A stretch of 64,000 nt of DNA from JALYGY01 sp963800975 (GCA_963800975.1 CAWDDB010000013.1:62001-126000), one strand, 5' to 3'; shown: positions 51,301 through 59,569, counted from the first letter of the stretch. The notes: generated by a model from the sequence alone, not told the origin. Program-made: numbers and translations.

Positions 51301-51609
51301 CAGGTAGTGGGAGGAGTAGGCCGGGTCCGGCTCCAGGGTCCGGCGGGCGATGTGGAGGGCGTGGTGCAGGTCGTTGGCCGCTGCCCTCGCGTCCAGATCT
51401 GGCCACAGCAGATCCATGAGCCGCTCCCGGTGCATCCGGTGCCCCGGCTCCAGGGCGAGCAGCTTCACCAGGCTTGCCGCCTTCCTGAGCCGCCACTCGT
51501 CCTCCGCGATGGAGCGATCGCCCACCGATACCCAGAAGCCGCCGAGCAGCCGTATCCGCACGGCCTCGGGCTTCCTGATTCGCGCTGCTTGGCGCGGCCG
51601 CGACATCAT
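48337..51609 (-). CDS. Large BTAD / NB-ARC ATPase / TPR / LuxR-HTH transcriptional regulator
   Basis: 1090 residues. The N-terminal DNA-binding wing (VRIRLLGGFWVSVGDRSIAE) precedes a BTAD domain (about 100-260), as in SARP/AfsR regulators. An NB-ARC ATPase follows, with Lys322 in GAGGCGKTRLAL and Walker B LLVLDNCEHL. Then come about eight TPR-like repeats (GIASALQSLGSIARERGRYA, GIARALDGLGFVAWLQENYR) and a C-terminal LuxR HTH (TRRQWEISTLVAHGLTSREI then AAELSLSEHTVNTHVS). Having DNA-binding elements at both ends is unusual. ATP-dependent assembly on ligand sensing is likely. It lies immediately upstream of the three beta-helix genes and probably controls them. Confidence 0.88.
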   Translation of the reverse strand: MMSRPRQAARIRKPEAVRIRLLGGFWVSVGDRSIAEDEWRLRKAASLVKLLALEPGHRMHRERLMDLLWPDLDARAAANDLHHALHIARRTLEPDPAYSSHYLRLQGALLTLCPDASLWVDVGSFSEAARAARRLREPAAYRAAIELHAGELLPQDRYESWADERREGLRTMQQALLVELAGLHEEREEYGPAIEALQRAVSNEPTHEEANFGLMRLHALSGRREEALKQHERLRAALSRDLGIEPGEASRRLHQEILAGRFGVSVTSPGNGPAVRSRDERRHNLPVSRTSFVGREREMLEVRRLLSMTGLLTLTGAGGCGKTRLALEVARELVGAYPDGVWLVELGPVSEDALVPQAVAGALGVREQPGRPLASALVDASKGKEMLLVLDNCEHLVDACARLVEKLLLTCPGLRVLATSREALNISEETTWLVPSLSTPDPHRQPTLGELEGYGSARLFVERARRRRTGFVASPRNAGAVADVCRMLDGMPLAIELAAARVGVLSVQQISERLADPLKLLTGGARTADPRHQTLRGTLDWSYDLLDEPERVLFGRLSVFAGGWHLGAAEAVGSGGGLEREDIPGLVFRLVDKSLVMAEMGDDGEVRYRLLQPVRQYGVGRLRESGGAPEARRRHADYFMGLAEGAEPDLTGAQQAAWLDRLENEYGNLRAAIAWSLEEDGDPEVGLRLAGALWRFCYTRGHYGEGREWLEGTLARAHDSAAGLRAKALTGAGVLAFLQCDYVRATVLLEESLALYRELEDELGIASALQSLGSIARERGRYARAVAIHEESLALQRKLGNEEGIARALDGLGFVAWLQENYRRARTLCTEALTLYRGLDDAEGIAWSLVNLGATAQHEGDHERASRLLNEGLALSREAGYREGIAWSLNELGVLARHRGDLEEAEELLEESLGIHHELGDRWRTASVLEALAATALARGELGRAARLFGAAEALRGDIGTPVPQCERADRDRDLSSVTLDAAAWAEGRAMSPEDAVGYALAREPDTPAAPASEAPQDPSSARPDVLTRRQWEISTLVAHGLTSREIAAELSLSEHTVNTHVSNILSKLDLRSRTQLVAWLSEQREQDRR

Positions 51610-51782
51610 CCGGGTCCCTCTTCTTCGGGTGGGATTCCGAACCCTATTAGTAGCGCAGAGCTACAAGATGTGCAAACGTGGGCATCGGGTTCCGGGCAAT
51701 GGGTCCCCGTGCCCGATACCTGGAGTGGCGCCGGTTCTCGTCCGGGCAGCCACTCCTTCGCGCAACCGTCGGTCTTCACACC

Positions 51783-52268
51783 TCAGAGACGCCGGTGCAT
51801 GACGTGGAGGCCGACGCGGCCGAGCGTGGGATGCTCGAAAGCTTCTGGAACGGTCCCGACGATGCGGAACCCGAGCGCCTGCCAGAGCCGCACGGCGGCG
51901 CGGTTGGATTGCACGACGGCGTTGAACTGCATCGCGGCGTATCCTTGCTCGCGCGCCCAGGAGAGCGCGTGCTCGCCGAGCGCCCGCCCGACGCCCCGGC
52001 CCCGAGCTTCGATGGCGACCATGAAGCTCGCGGTCGCGACGTGCGAGCCCGGACCGGGACGGTTTGGTCCCATGTGCGCCGTCCCAAGCACCCGCTCGCC
52101 GCCCGAGGCCACGACGGTGCGGCCGGGAGGAGCCAGTACCCACACGTCCCTGGCCTCCTCCGAAGACCACGCGGGGTCGTAAGGGAAGGTGTCGCCGGCG
52201 GCGACGATCTCCCCGAAGATGGGCCAGACCGACGGCCAGTCGGCGTCGACGTACTCACGGATTCGCAC
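51783..52268 (-). CDS. GNAT-family N-acetyltransferase
   Basis: 161 residues. RIREYVDADWPSVWPIFGEI opens the GNAT fold, VATASFMVAIEARGRGVGRA carries the acetyl-CoA motif (R/Q-x-x-G-x-G/A), and NRAAVRLWQALGFRIVGTVP is the usual final block. YPLM/phosphinothricin-type enzymes share the 'AAGDTFPYDP' segment seen here (IVAAGDTFPYDPAW), so an amino-compound acetyltransferase is likely. GTG 52268 is the best start though it lacks a clear ribosome site; longer starts add unstructured residues. It follows the F420-type gene by 107 bases on the same strand. Confidence 0.8.
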   Translation of the reverse strand: MRIREYVDADWPSVWPIFGEIVAAGDTFPYDPAWSSEEARDVWVLAPPGRTVVASGGERVLGTAHMGPNRPGPGSHVATASFMVAIEARGRGVGRALGEHALSWAREQGYAAMQFNAVVQSNRAAVRLWQALGFRIVGTVPEAFEHPTLGRVGLHVMHRRL

Positions 52269-52375
52269 CGCAACACCATAGTGGGAGTCCCGAGCCGGGG
52301 TCAAAGGAGAACGGACACCCGGACGGTCCGTCGTGCCCCGAGCGCGTTGCCGGCTCTGTTTGCCGGGTCCCGGGA

Positions 52376-52750
52376 TCATTCGTCGCCGACGGCGTCTTCG
52401 GGCTCCCGCCGCAGGTCCACGGCCACGGGCAAGGCGGTCCTGCGCCAGCCGGAGAGGCTCCCCGGGTTCGTCTCGTACTTCTCTACAAGGAGCCGCCTGG
52501 CCAGCTCGTCCTCATCCGGGTCCTCGACGATGCGGGCCCTGGCGACGAGGGCATCTCCGGCGACGCGGACCGTGACCTCGGGGGTGCGGCGCAGGTTTTG
52601 CACCCAGTCCGATCCGTGGTTGTCCGAGAGCATGTAGAGCGTCCCGCCTTCGATGGCGAACCAGATCTCGATCTCGTGCGGCCGGCCCGTCACCCTGCCC
52701 GTGGTCGTCAGGTAGCAGAACGCCTCGCCGTCGTAGCGGTCAGCTATCAG
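52376..52750 (-). CDS. Deazaflavin (F420)-dependent nitroreductase-family protein; start unclear
   Basis: The core RVTGRPHEIEIWFAIEGGTL, then YMLSDNHGSDWVQNLRRTPE and VTVRVAGD matches the split-barrel DDN/PNPOx-like family that binds F420 or flavin. Homology clearly continues upstream of the first GTG as DRYDGEAFCYLTTTG, in a stretch with no ATG, GTG or TTG. Either translation starts at CTG 52750, which has AAAAGGA at good spacing, or ATG 52800 (VLEDPDPPPPPQKDE) is the true start and one base is missing near 52752. The second reading gives about 141 residues and a normal Pro-rich N-terminus. The acyl-CoA synthetase gene ends 28 bases before that ATG. Confidence 0.72.
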   Translation of the reverse strand: MIADRYDGEAFCYLTTTGRVTGRPHEIEIWFAIEGGTLYMLSDNHGSDWVQNLRRTPEVTVRVAGDALVARARIVEDPDEDELARRLLVEKYETNPGSLSGWRRTALPVAVDLRREPEDAVGDE

Positions 52751-52828
52751 GCTTCGTCCTTTTGCGGCGGGGGAGGAGGGTCAGGATCCTCGAGTACCAT
52801 GCGCCAATCGCCGATGGCTGACAGCTCT

Positions 52829-54427
52829 CTAGACCTTCTCCCGCTGTCTCAGCTCGACGCGCCGGATCTTGCCGCTCGTGGTCTTTGGCAGCTCGTCGAC
52901 GAACTCTATCCGCCTGGGGTACTTGTACGGGGCGGTCTGGGCTTTGCAGAAGTCCTGTATCTCGCGCGCTAGGTCGTCCGAGGGCTCGTAGTCCGCGCCG
53001 AGGACGACGAAGGCCTTGACGACGCTGCCCCGGTCTTCGTCGGGGGCGGGCACCACCGCGCTCTCCACGACGGCCTGGTGCTCTATAAGGACGCTCTCTA
53101 TCTCGAAAGGCCCGATGCGGTAGCCGGCCGAGAGGATGACGTCGTCCGAGCGGCCAACGAACCAGAGGTAGCCGTCCTCGTCCCTGTAAGCCCTGTCCCC
53201 GGTCAGGTAGTTGCCGTCCCGGAAGACCGCCTCCGTCTCGTCCGGCTGGCCCCAGTACTCCTTGAAGAGCGGGGGTATGCGACTCGCGAGCGCGATGTCG
53301 CCCGGCTCGTCGGGCCCGCACTCGTTGCCTTCGGCGTCCAGGATCCGCACCTCGCAGCCTGGGGAGGGCTTGCCCATCGAGCCGGGGCGCACCTCCAGGC
53401 CGGGGAAGTTGGCGACTATGAGGGTGTTCTCGGTCTGGCCGTAGCCGTCGTAGATCGTGACGCCGTGCAGATCCTTCCAGCGCTCGATAACGGGCGGGTT
53501 GAGGGGCTCGCCCGCGGAGACGGCGTGCCTGAGCTTCGAGACGTCGGCCCCCTCGAGCTCCGGGGTCTTGGCCAGCAGGCGGTACTCGGTCGGGGCCTGG
53601 CAGAGGACCGTTATACCGTACCGCTCGATCAGGCCTAGCCGTTCTGCCGGGTCGAACCCGCCCTCGTGGAAGAAGATCTCCGTGCCGAAGCTCCACGGTC
53701 CGAGGAACACGTTCCAGATGCTCTTGGCCCAACCCGTCCCGGAGGTGCACCAGAGCCGGTCTCCCTCCTGGAGGTCCAACCAGTAACGCGCCTGCATCCG
53801 CTTGGCGTGGGTGTAGCCGTGGGTGTGCAGAACCCCCTTGGGGTGCTTCGTGGTCCCCGACGTGTAGAGGATAAAGGAGCCATCGTCTGAGGACGTGTCC
53901 TCGGCGGTGAAGTCCCCCGGGGCCTCCTCGACCAGCCTCTCGAACGGCTCCCAGCCCTCTCTGTCCTCGCCCACGGAGACGAAGTGCCTGAGGCTCGGGG
54001 CGTCAGCGCGCATCTTCTCGACCTCCCCGATGCCTTCGGGGCCCGAGATCATCGCCACCGAGCCGGAGTGCTCGGCCCTGAACCTCAGGTCGTCGGAGCG
54101 GAGCTGCGGGGCGCAGGGGATCGCGATCGCGCCGAGCTTGAGTAGGCCGGTGAGAGTGGCGTGCCACTCGGGGACCTTGCCGAGAAGCACCATCACCCTG
54201 TCGCCGCGGCCCACGCCCATCTCGCGCGCGGCGCTTGCGAACCGGTCGGAGAGCCTAGAGAAGTCTCCGAAGGTTATCCGGCGCTCCTCGCCGTCGTCTC
54301 CGAGCCAAATCATGGCGGCCCTGTCTTCGCCCCAATCGTCCACCACGTCGCGTCCGAAGTTGAACCTCTCTGGCGTCTCCCAGGCAAACCGCTCGTAGGT
54401 GGTCGCGTAGTCGCCGATATTGGACAC
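52829..54427 (-). CDS. AMP-forming acyl-CoA synthetase (acetyl/medium-chain type)
   Basis: 532 residues of the ANL adenylating superfamily. The AMP-binding P-loop is FILYTSGTTKHPKGVLHTHG. IYDGYGQTEN follows, and the hinge region reads YLWFVGRSDDVILSAGYRIG. The C-terminal catalytic lysine lies in LPKTTSGKIRRVELR, itself the usual target of Pat-type acetylation. Overall it resembles medium-chain/AcsM-like enzymes rather than the 650-residue acetyl-CoA synthetase. GTG 54427 follows AAGGAGG. The Pat-like protein at 18.4-21.2 kb is a possible regulator. It likely feeds acyl-CoA to the thiolase 1.8 kb away. Confidence 0.88.
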   Translation of the reverse strand: MSNIGDYATTYERFAWETPERFNFGRDVVDDWGEDRAAMIWLGDDGEERRITFGDFSRLSDRFASAAREMGVGRGDRVMVLLGKVPEWHATLTGLLKLGAIAIPCAPQLRSDDLRFRAEHSGSVAMISGPEGIGEVEKMRADAPSLRHFVSVGEDREGWEPFERLVEEAPGDFTAEDTSSDDGSFILYTSGTTKHPKGVLHTHGYTHAKRMQARYWLDLQEGDRLWCTSGTGWAKSIWNVFLGPWSFGTEIFFHEGGFDPAERLGLIERYGITVLCQAPTEYRLLAKTPELEGADVSKLRHAVSAGEPLNPPVIERWKDLHGVTIYDGYGQTENTLIVANFPGLEVRPGSMGKPSPGCEVRILDAEGNECGPDEPGDIALASRIPPLFKEYWGQPDETEAVFRDGNYLTGDRAYRDEDGYLWFVGRSDDVILSAGYRIGPFEIESVLIEHQAVVESAVVPAPDEDRGSVVKAFVVLGADYEPSDDLAREIQDFCKAQTAPYKYPRRIEFVDELPKTTSGKIRRVELRQREKV

Positions 54428-54539
54428 GGTTCCTCCTTGCTCCTCTTCCCAGCGAAGCTTCCCTTACGCCGTATCTTACCCGGATGTGGAGTGGTCGACG
54501 CTCTGGGCGAGGCAGGACGCTCTATCCGGGGCGGGGACG

Positions 54540-56099
54540 CTAACTCACGCGAGGCTCCTCGGTCTGCGCGGACCGGGGCGGGCCTCCGGCCACGAGAAAA
54601 GACGCCAGGACGCCGAGCACGGACACGACGAGGCACAGCAGCATCGCGCCGTCGAGGGCGTACACGAACGCCTCGCTAACCACGCGCTCGACCCTGTCCG
54701 CAACCTCGGGGGCCAGTTTGCCAAGCGACCTCTCCGCGGCCTGCGACCCCGAGAGCAGGCCCCGCACCTCCGCGCGGTCCGAGGAATCGAGGTCGGCGCC
54801 GGCAGCCGCTAGCACACTCGTCAGCCTGGCGTTCTCCAGCGCCTTGAACAGCGCGCCCGTGACCGCCACGCCGAAGACGGCGCCCATCAGCCGGACCATC
54901 GACAGAATCCCAGACGCGGCGCCTGCCTTGTTCTCGGGGATGACCGCCATGCCGCCGGTCGTCGAGACCGTGTAGGCGAACGCCTGGCCGGCGCCCGCGA
55001 CCGCGAGCGCCGCGATCAGGGTCGCGGAGAGCCCGCTCGATGGCGTGGTAAGGGCCAGCAGGAGGAAGGCCACGGCGCTCGTCGCCATACCCACTGCCAT
55101 AGGCAGGCGGAAACCGATGGCTCCCGCCACCGGACCGGCGAGGGCGTCGCAGACGGTGAGCGTGACCGTGAAGGCCAGCAGGATCAGGCCCGTGTTCAGC
55201 GGCGAGTAGCCGAGCACGTTCTGCAGGTAGAGGGGGATGAAGAAAAGGATCGCGCCGAAGCCGAAGTTCTGCGTGAACGCCACTGCGTTGGCGCCGAGAT
55301 ACCCGCGGTCGGCGAACAGGTTCAGGTCGAGGAGCGGGTTGCGCAGGCGCGGCTCGACGACGAAGAACACGGCTAGAAGGACCACGGAAGCCACGAGCGT
55401 GCCGATCACGACAGGCGACCCCCAGCCCAGGGTGGGGCCCTGCTGGATCGCGAACACCAGCGCGCTCAGCCCAGCCGTGATGGTGACGAGCCCGACCAGG
55501 TCGACGCTGCGTCCGGCGGATTCGTCCCTGGACTCGCGCACGGCGACCACGGTCAGAAAGATCGCGAGCAGGGTTATGGGCACGTTCACGAAAAAGAACG
55601 CGCGCCAGGACAGAGACTGGGTGAGGAACCCGCCGACCAGCGGACCGATGGCCAGCCCCACGGTACCGATGGCCGCCCAGATCCCGATCCCCCTGCTCCT
55701 TTGCTGCGGCGGGAAGGCGTTGCTGACGATCGAGAGGGACGCCGCGAAGAACGCCGAGGCACCCAGCCCCTGCACCACGCGGGCGGCGATAAGCCACGAG
55801 CCCGACTGCGCGAGCCCCGAGGCTGTCGACCCGACGACGAAGATGATCGTGCCGATAAGCAGTACCCTGCGTCGGCCGAAGATGTCGGCCAGGCGCCCGG
55901 CGGCGACCGTCGGGGCGGCGAAGGCCAGCAGGTACGCGTTTATCGTCCACTGCAGGCCCGTGGTCGAGGTGTCGAGGTCCCGGCCGATGGTCGGCAGCGC
56001 CACAACCAGACCGTTGAAGTCGATGGTGATTAGGAGGGTTGTCAGGGCCATCGCCGCGACGGTCCACCACCTGCGGTTGCGGTCGTTGATCAGCGCCAT
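54540..56099 (-). CDS. DHA2-family MFS efflux transporter (EmrB/QacA-like)
   Basis: 519 residues with about fourteen hydrophobic segments, the DHA2 count. Motif A is GRLADIFGRRRVLLIG, and motif C-like GPLVGGFLTQSLSWRAFFFV marks an exporter. LQWTINAYLLAFAAPTVAAG is the usual DHA2 TM2 block. It probably exports lipophilic drugs or metabolites by proton antiport. ATG 56099 lacks a strong ribosome site but fits the family N-terminus (RWWTVAAMALTTLLITIDFN). It is divergent from the thiolase operon across 129 bases. Confidence 0.87.
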   Translation of the reverse strand: MALINDRNRRWWTVAAMALTTLLITIDFNGLVVALPTIGRDLDTSTTGLQWTINAYLLAFAAPTVAAGRLADIFGRRRVLLIGTIIFVVGSTASGLAQSGSWLIAARVVQGLGASAFFAASLSIVSNAFPPQQRSRGIGIWAAIGTVGLAIGPLVGGFLTQSLSWRAFFFVNVPITLLAIFLTVVAVRESRDESAGRSVDLVGLVTITAGLSALVFAIQQGPTLGWGSPVVIGTLVASVVLLAVFFVVEPRLRNPLLDLNLFADRGYLGANAVAFTQNFGFGAILFFIPLYLQNVLGYSPLNTGLILLAFTVTLTVCDALAGPVAGAIGFRLPMAVGMATSAVAFLLLALTTPSSGLSATLIAALAVAGAGQAFAYTVSTTGGMAVIPENKAGAASGILSMVRLMGAVFGVAVTGALFKALENARLTSVLAAAGADLDSSDRAEVRGLLSGSQAAERSLGKLAPEVADRVERVVSEAFVYALDGAMLLCLVVSVLGVLASFLVAGGPPRSAQTEEPRVS

Positions 56100-56228
56100 G
56101 ATGCTCCTCGTCGGCCCGCGGACACCCCATTCTAGGGGCGTCCGGCGCTCTCGCGCCGACTAGAGCAAATGCGGCGCCTCCCTTGGGCTACACTGATGGC
56201 AACCAGTAACGAGATGGGAGAAGAATTG

Positions 56229-57404
56229 GTGGAACGAGCGGTTGTCTTGGGAGCGGCGCGGACGCCATTCGGGAAGTTCGGCGGGGCATTGTCTCCCCTG
56301 TCTGCGCCCGAGCTGGGCGGGACGGCGATCCGGGAGGCGGTGGACCGGTCCGGCGTCGAGGACGAGGAGCTGGGGCACTCCATCTTCGGCCTCGTCGTGC
56401 AGGCCGGGGTGGGTCAGATCCCCTCCCGCCAGGCCAACTTCCACGCGGGGCTGCCCTTCTCGCTGACGACCGAGACTATCAACCAGGTTTGCGCCTCTGG
56501 CCTGAGGAGCGCGACGCTCGCCGAGACCCTGATCCGCTGCGGCGACTTCGAGGTAGTCCTCGCCGGCGGGATGGAGAGCATGTCCAATGCCCCTTACCTG
56601 CTACCGAAAGCCAGGTGGGGCATGCGCATGGGCGACGCGCCGGCCGTGGACGCTATGATGCACGACGGCCTCCTCGATGCCTTCGAGCACGTCAACATGA
56701 TCCGGTTCGGCACGGACGGGGCAACGAAGTTCGACATCTCGCGCGAAGAGCAGGACGAGTGGGCGCTGCGGAGCCAACAGCGAGCCGCCGCCGCGACCGA
56801 CGAAGGCAGGCTCGCCGAGGAGATCGTGGGCGTCAAGGTGCCGGGGAGAAGAGGAGAGACGGCCTTCGTGGACGCCGACGAGCCGATCCGGCGCGACACC
56901 ACCCTGGAGAAGCTGGCCTCGCTCGAGCCACTGGACGAGGGCGGCACCGTGACCGCAGGAAACGCGCCGGGCGTCACGGACGGGGCAGGGGCTCTGGTGC
57001 TCGCGAGCGAGTCCTTCGCGGAGAGGCGGGGCCTAGATCCCCTCGGAACCATCGTCGCGCACGCCAAGGTGGCAGAGGAGCCGCCGAACCTGCTTACGGT
57101 GCCGGGCAACTCGGGCAGGCTCGCCCTGGAGAAAGCCGGGTGGAGCGCCAAAGACCTCGACCTCGTGGAGATCAACGAGGCGTTCGCTGGGGTCGCGATC
57201 CGCTCGACGCGCATCCTCGGGGTGGACCCGGAGATCGTGAACGTCAACGGAGGCGCTCTGGCGCTCGGGCACCCGATAGGCGCCTCCGGCGCCCGCATTC
57301 TCGCGACGCTCATCTACGAGTTGAGGCGCAGGGGCGGCGGCAGGGGGCTCGCGGCGATCTGCTCCGGCGGTGGCCAGGGCGACGCGGTGCTGGTGGAGGT
57401 ATGA
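56229..57404 (+). CDS. Acetyl-CoA C-acetyltransferase (thiolase)
   Basis: 391 residues. Thiolase blocks in order: ERAVVLGAARTPFGKFGGAL, the acyl-enzyme Cys88 in NQVCASGLRSA, GGMESMSNAPYLL, NVNGGALALGHPIGASGARI with the active-site His, and ICSGGGQGDAV with the second Cys. This is the short biosynthetic/degradative thiolase I-II type. GTG 56229 follows GGGAG at eight bases; the upstream ATG at 56169 adds 20 unlikely residues. The stop overlaps the next start (ATGA). It may work in acetoacetyl-CoA metabolism with the nearby acyl-CoA synthetase. Confidence 0.93.
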   Translation: MERAVVLGAARTPFGKFGGALSPLSAPELGGTAIREAVDRSGVEDEELGHSIFGLVVQAGVGQIPSRQANFHAGLPFSLTTETINQVCASGLRSATLAETLIRCGDFEVVLAGGMESMSNAPYLLPKARWGMRMGDAPAVDAMMHDGLLDAFEHVNMIRFGTDGATKFDISREEQDEWALRSQQRAAAATDEGRLAEEIVGVKVPGRRGETAFVDADEPIRRDTTLEKLASLEPLDEGGTVTAGNAPGVTDGAGALVLASESFAERRGLDPLGTIVAHAKVAEEPPNLLTVPGNSGRLALEKAGWSAKDLDLVEINEAFAGVAIRSTRILGVDPEIVNVNGGALALGHPIGASGARILATLIYELRRRGGGRGLAAICSGGGQGDAVLVEV

Positions 57405-57880
57405 GCGAGGACGCACGGGGGGCGCAGGACAACCCCGGAGTGGTCGCGCCGCCGCCCCTGATCTACGCCGGCACCCTGGCCGCGGGCTTGATCTCGAACG
57501 CCCTGTTCCGGGTTCCGTTCCTGCCGCGCGGGGTCGGAAGGCTTATCGGGTTACCCCTGGTCCTGGGTGGGCTCGCGGTCGGGCTGCTCGGCGTCCGCGA
57601 GATGAAACGCGCGGGAACCAACGTGGACCCCAGGGAACCCACGACCGCCATCGTCACCGGGGGGCCATACCGGTTTACGCGCAACCCGCTCTACCTCAGC
57701 ATGACGCTGATGTACGGCGGTATCACCGCCATCGCGAACGCGTTGCCAGCCGCGATCCTGCTCCCGGTCGCCCTTGCCGTGATGCGGCGCGGCGTGATCG
57801 AACGCGAGGAGCGTTACCTGGAGGGCAAGTTCGGCGACGAGTATCTGGATTACAAGGCCCAGGTCAGGCGGTGGCTTTGA
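57401..57880 (+). CDS. Isoprenylcysteine carboxyl methyltransferase-family membrane protein
   Basis: 159 residues with three to four TM segments. GGPYRFTRNPLYLSMTLMYG and IEREERYLEGKFGDEYLDYK are the conserved C-terminal blocks of ICMT/PEMT-type membrane methyltransferases, where RNPxY and the E-x-x-L/Y-x-x-x-F/Y-x-Y block hold the SAM site. Bacterial members mostly have unknown substrates such as lipids or small thiols. ATG 57401 overlaps the thiolase stop by four bases. It sits in a four-gene overlapping operon. Confidence 0.85.
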   Translation: MSEDARGAQDNPGVVAPPPLIYAGTLAAGLISNALFRVPFLPRGVGRLIGLPLVLGGLAVGLLGVREMKRAGTNVDPREPTTAIVTGGPYRFTRNPLYLSMTLMYGGITAIANALPAAILLPVALAVMRRGVIEREERYLEGKFGDEYLDYKAQVRRWL

Positions 57881-58965
57881 GCTCCGGAGAGGCAAAGCTG
57901 CCCCAGGGGGTCACCTCCGCAACCGTGGAGACGCCCCGGCTCGCGACGCACGTTCTGCAGAGCGGACCCGAAGGCGGTGTCCCGGTAGTCCTCGTTCACG
58001 GCAACGTCACCTCGTCGCGCTTCTTCGACGAGACGCTGGCCGCGCTGCCCGCCCGCTACCGCGGGATCGCCCCCGACCTCAGGGGTTTCGGGGGCTCCGA
58101 GGCGAGACCGCTCGACGCCACGCGCGGCCTCGCCGATTTCTCCGATGACCTCCGGGCGCTGGTAGAGGTTCTGGGGCTCGGAAGTGTCCACCTCGTGGGG
58201 TGGTCTACGAGCGGAACGGTCGCAATGCGGTACGCGATCGACCACCCTGACGCGGTCGCTTCGGTGGCCCTGATCGATCCGATGTCTCCGTTCGGGTTCG
58301 GCGGGACGAGGGACGAGGCCGGGAACCCTTGCTGGCCGGATCACGCGGGCTCGGGCGGCGGGACGGCCAACCCCGAGTTCGTGCAACGTCTCGCGGAGGG
58401 CGACCGGGGTGAGGACGACCCCAACTCCCCGCGCAACGTGATGAACGCCTTCTACTTCAAGCCGCCGTTCAGGGTATCGCCCGGGCGCGAGGAAGCCTAC
58501 CTGTCGTCGATGCTTTCGACGCGGGTCGGCGAAGACAACTACCCCGGGGACGCGATGGCCTCGGAGAACTGGCCCACCACGGCTCCCGGCGCGAGGGGCA
58601 TGAACAACGCCATCTCCCCGAGGTTCTGCGACCTCGGCGCGTTCGCCCGGGTGCGGCCCAAGCCCGACGTGCTCTGGGTGCGCGGCGAAGACGACTCCAT
58701 CGTCTCGGATACCTCGCTTCTCGACTTCGGGTTTCTCGGGCGCCTCGGCGCGATCCCCGACTGGCCGGGGGAGGAAGTCTACCCGCCGCAGCCGATGGTG
58801 TCCCAGGTCAGGGCGCTGCTCGAAGAGTACGCGGCGGACGGCGGACGCTACCGTGAAGAAGCGATCCCCGACTGCGGGCACTCCCCGCACGTCGAGAGGC
58901 CGGAGGAGTTCCGCCGGCTCCTCCTGGGATTTCTGGACACGCAATCCGGAGGAGGCCAACCGTGA
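57871..58965 (+). CDS. Alpha/beta hydrolase
   Basis: 364 residues. VPVVLVHGNVTSSRFFDETL is the oxyanion strand-loop, IAPDLRGFGGSE is standard, and the nucleophile elbow is HLVGWSTSGTVA. The late CGHSPHVERPEEF carries the catalytic His, and RGEDDSIV supplies the acid. A cap insertion of about 130 residues (about 150-280) is longer than usual. The substrate is unknown. It starts at GTG 57871 or at TTG 57877, which overlaps the previous stop as TTGA. The end overlaps the carbonic-anhydrase start by four bases. Confidence 0.85.
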   Translation: MALSSGEAKLPQGVTSATVETPRLATHVLQSGPEGGVPVVLVHGNVTSSRFFDETLAALPARYRGIAPDLRGFGGSEARPLDATRGLADFSDDLRALVEVLGLGSVHLVGWSTSGTVAMRYAIDHPDAVASVALIDPMSPFGFGGTRDEAGNPCWPDHAGSGGGTANPEFVQRLAEGDRGEDDPNSPRNVMNAFYFKPPFRVSPGREEAYLSSMLSTRVGEDNYPGDAMASENWPTTAPGARGMNNAISPRFCDLGAFARVRPKPDVLWVRGEDDSIVSDTSLLDFGFLGRLGAIPDWPGEEVYPPQPMVSQVRALLEEYAADGGRYREEAIPDCGHSPHVERPEEFRRLLLGFLDTQSGGGQP

Positions 58966-59501
58966 CGAACAGAGAAGACGGCCTGCTGCCCCACGGCGAC
59001 GCCTTCCCCGAGGTCGAGGAGAGCGCGTGGGTCGCGCCGGGGGCGCGCGTGATCGGGGACGTCCGCCTGGCGGAGGAGTCGAGCGTCTGGTACGGCGCCG
59101 TGATACGCGGCGACACGGAGCCGATCCGGATCGGGGCCCGCACCAACATCCAGGACGGGTGCGTGGTGCACGCGGACCCCGGCTACCCAGCCCTCGTCGG
59201 CGACGACTGCGTGGTCGGCCACAACGCGATCGTGCACGGGTGCGAGATCGAAGACGGCTGCCTCGTCGGCATGGGCGCGACCATCCTGAACGGCGCGAAG
59301 ATCGGGGCGGGTTCCATCGTCGCCGCCAGTGCCCTTGTCCCCGAAGGCAGGGAGTACCCGCCCCGCAGCCTCATCGTCGGCATACCGGCCAAGGCCGTCA
59401 AAGAGCTGACGGACGAGCAGGCAGAGGACATTGCCCACGGCGTGCGAGAGTACGTGGAGCGCGCCGCGGCCCACAGGGCGTCACTGGATCGTCCCGAATA
59501 G
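58962..59501 (+). CDS. Gamma-carbonic-anhydrase-family hexapeptide-repeat protein
   Basis: 179 residues of left-handed beta-helix. ESAWVAPGARVIGDVRLAEE, then SSVWYGAVIRGDTEPIRIGA, GCVVHADPGYPALVGDDCVV and GHNAIVHGCEIEDGCLVGMG give hexapeptide coils and the three metal His of the YrdA/PaaY-like gamma-CA group. The Glu proton-shuttle of Cam is not obvious, as in many of these proteins, so real carbonic anhydrase activity is uncertain; some act on acyl-CoA thioesters (PaaY). GTG 58962 overlaps the hydrolase stop (GTGA). PaaY-type activity would fit next to a thiolase. Confidence 0.87.
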   Translation: MTNREDGLLPHGDAFPEVEESAWVAPGARVIGDVRLAEESSVWYGAVIRGDTEPIRIGARTNIQDGCVVHADPGYPALVGDDCVVGHNAIVHGCEIEDGCLVGMGATILNGAKIGAGSIVAASALVPEGREYPPRSLIVGIPAKAVKELTDEQAEDIAHGVREYVERAAAHRASLDRPE

Positions 59502-59569
59502 CCCCGCAGAGGAACACAGTAGAAGATCCGGATGCCACCCCCTGAATGGGAGACCGGCGCGGCGGGCTC

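Noticed and set aside
56489..57400. Long plus-strand frame upstream of the ICMT gene
   Set aside because: It is a shadow of the thiolase gene in another frame; only the part from ATG 57401 has family motifs.
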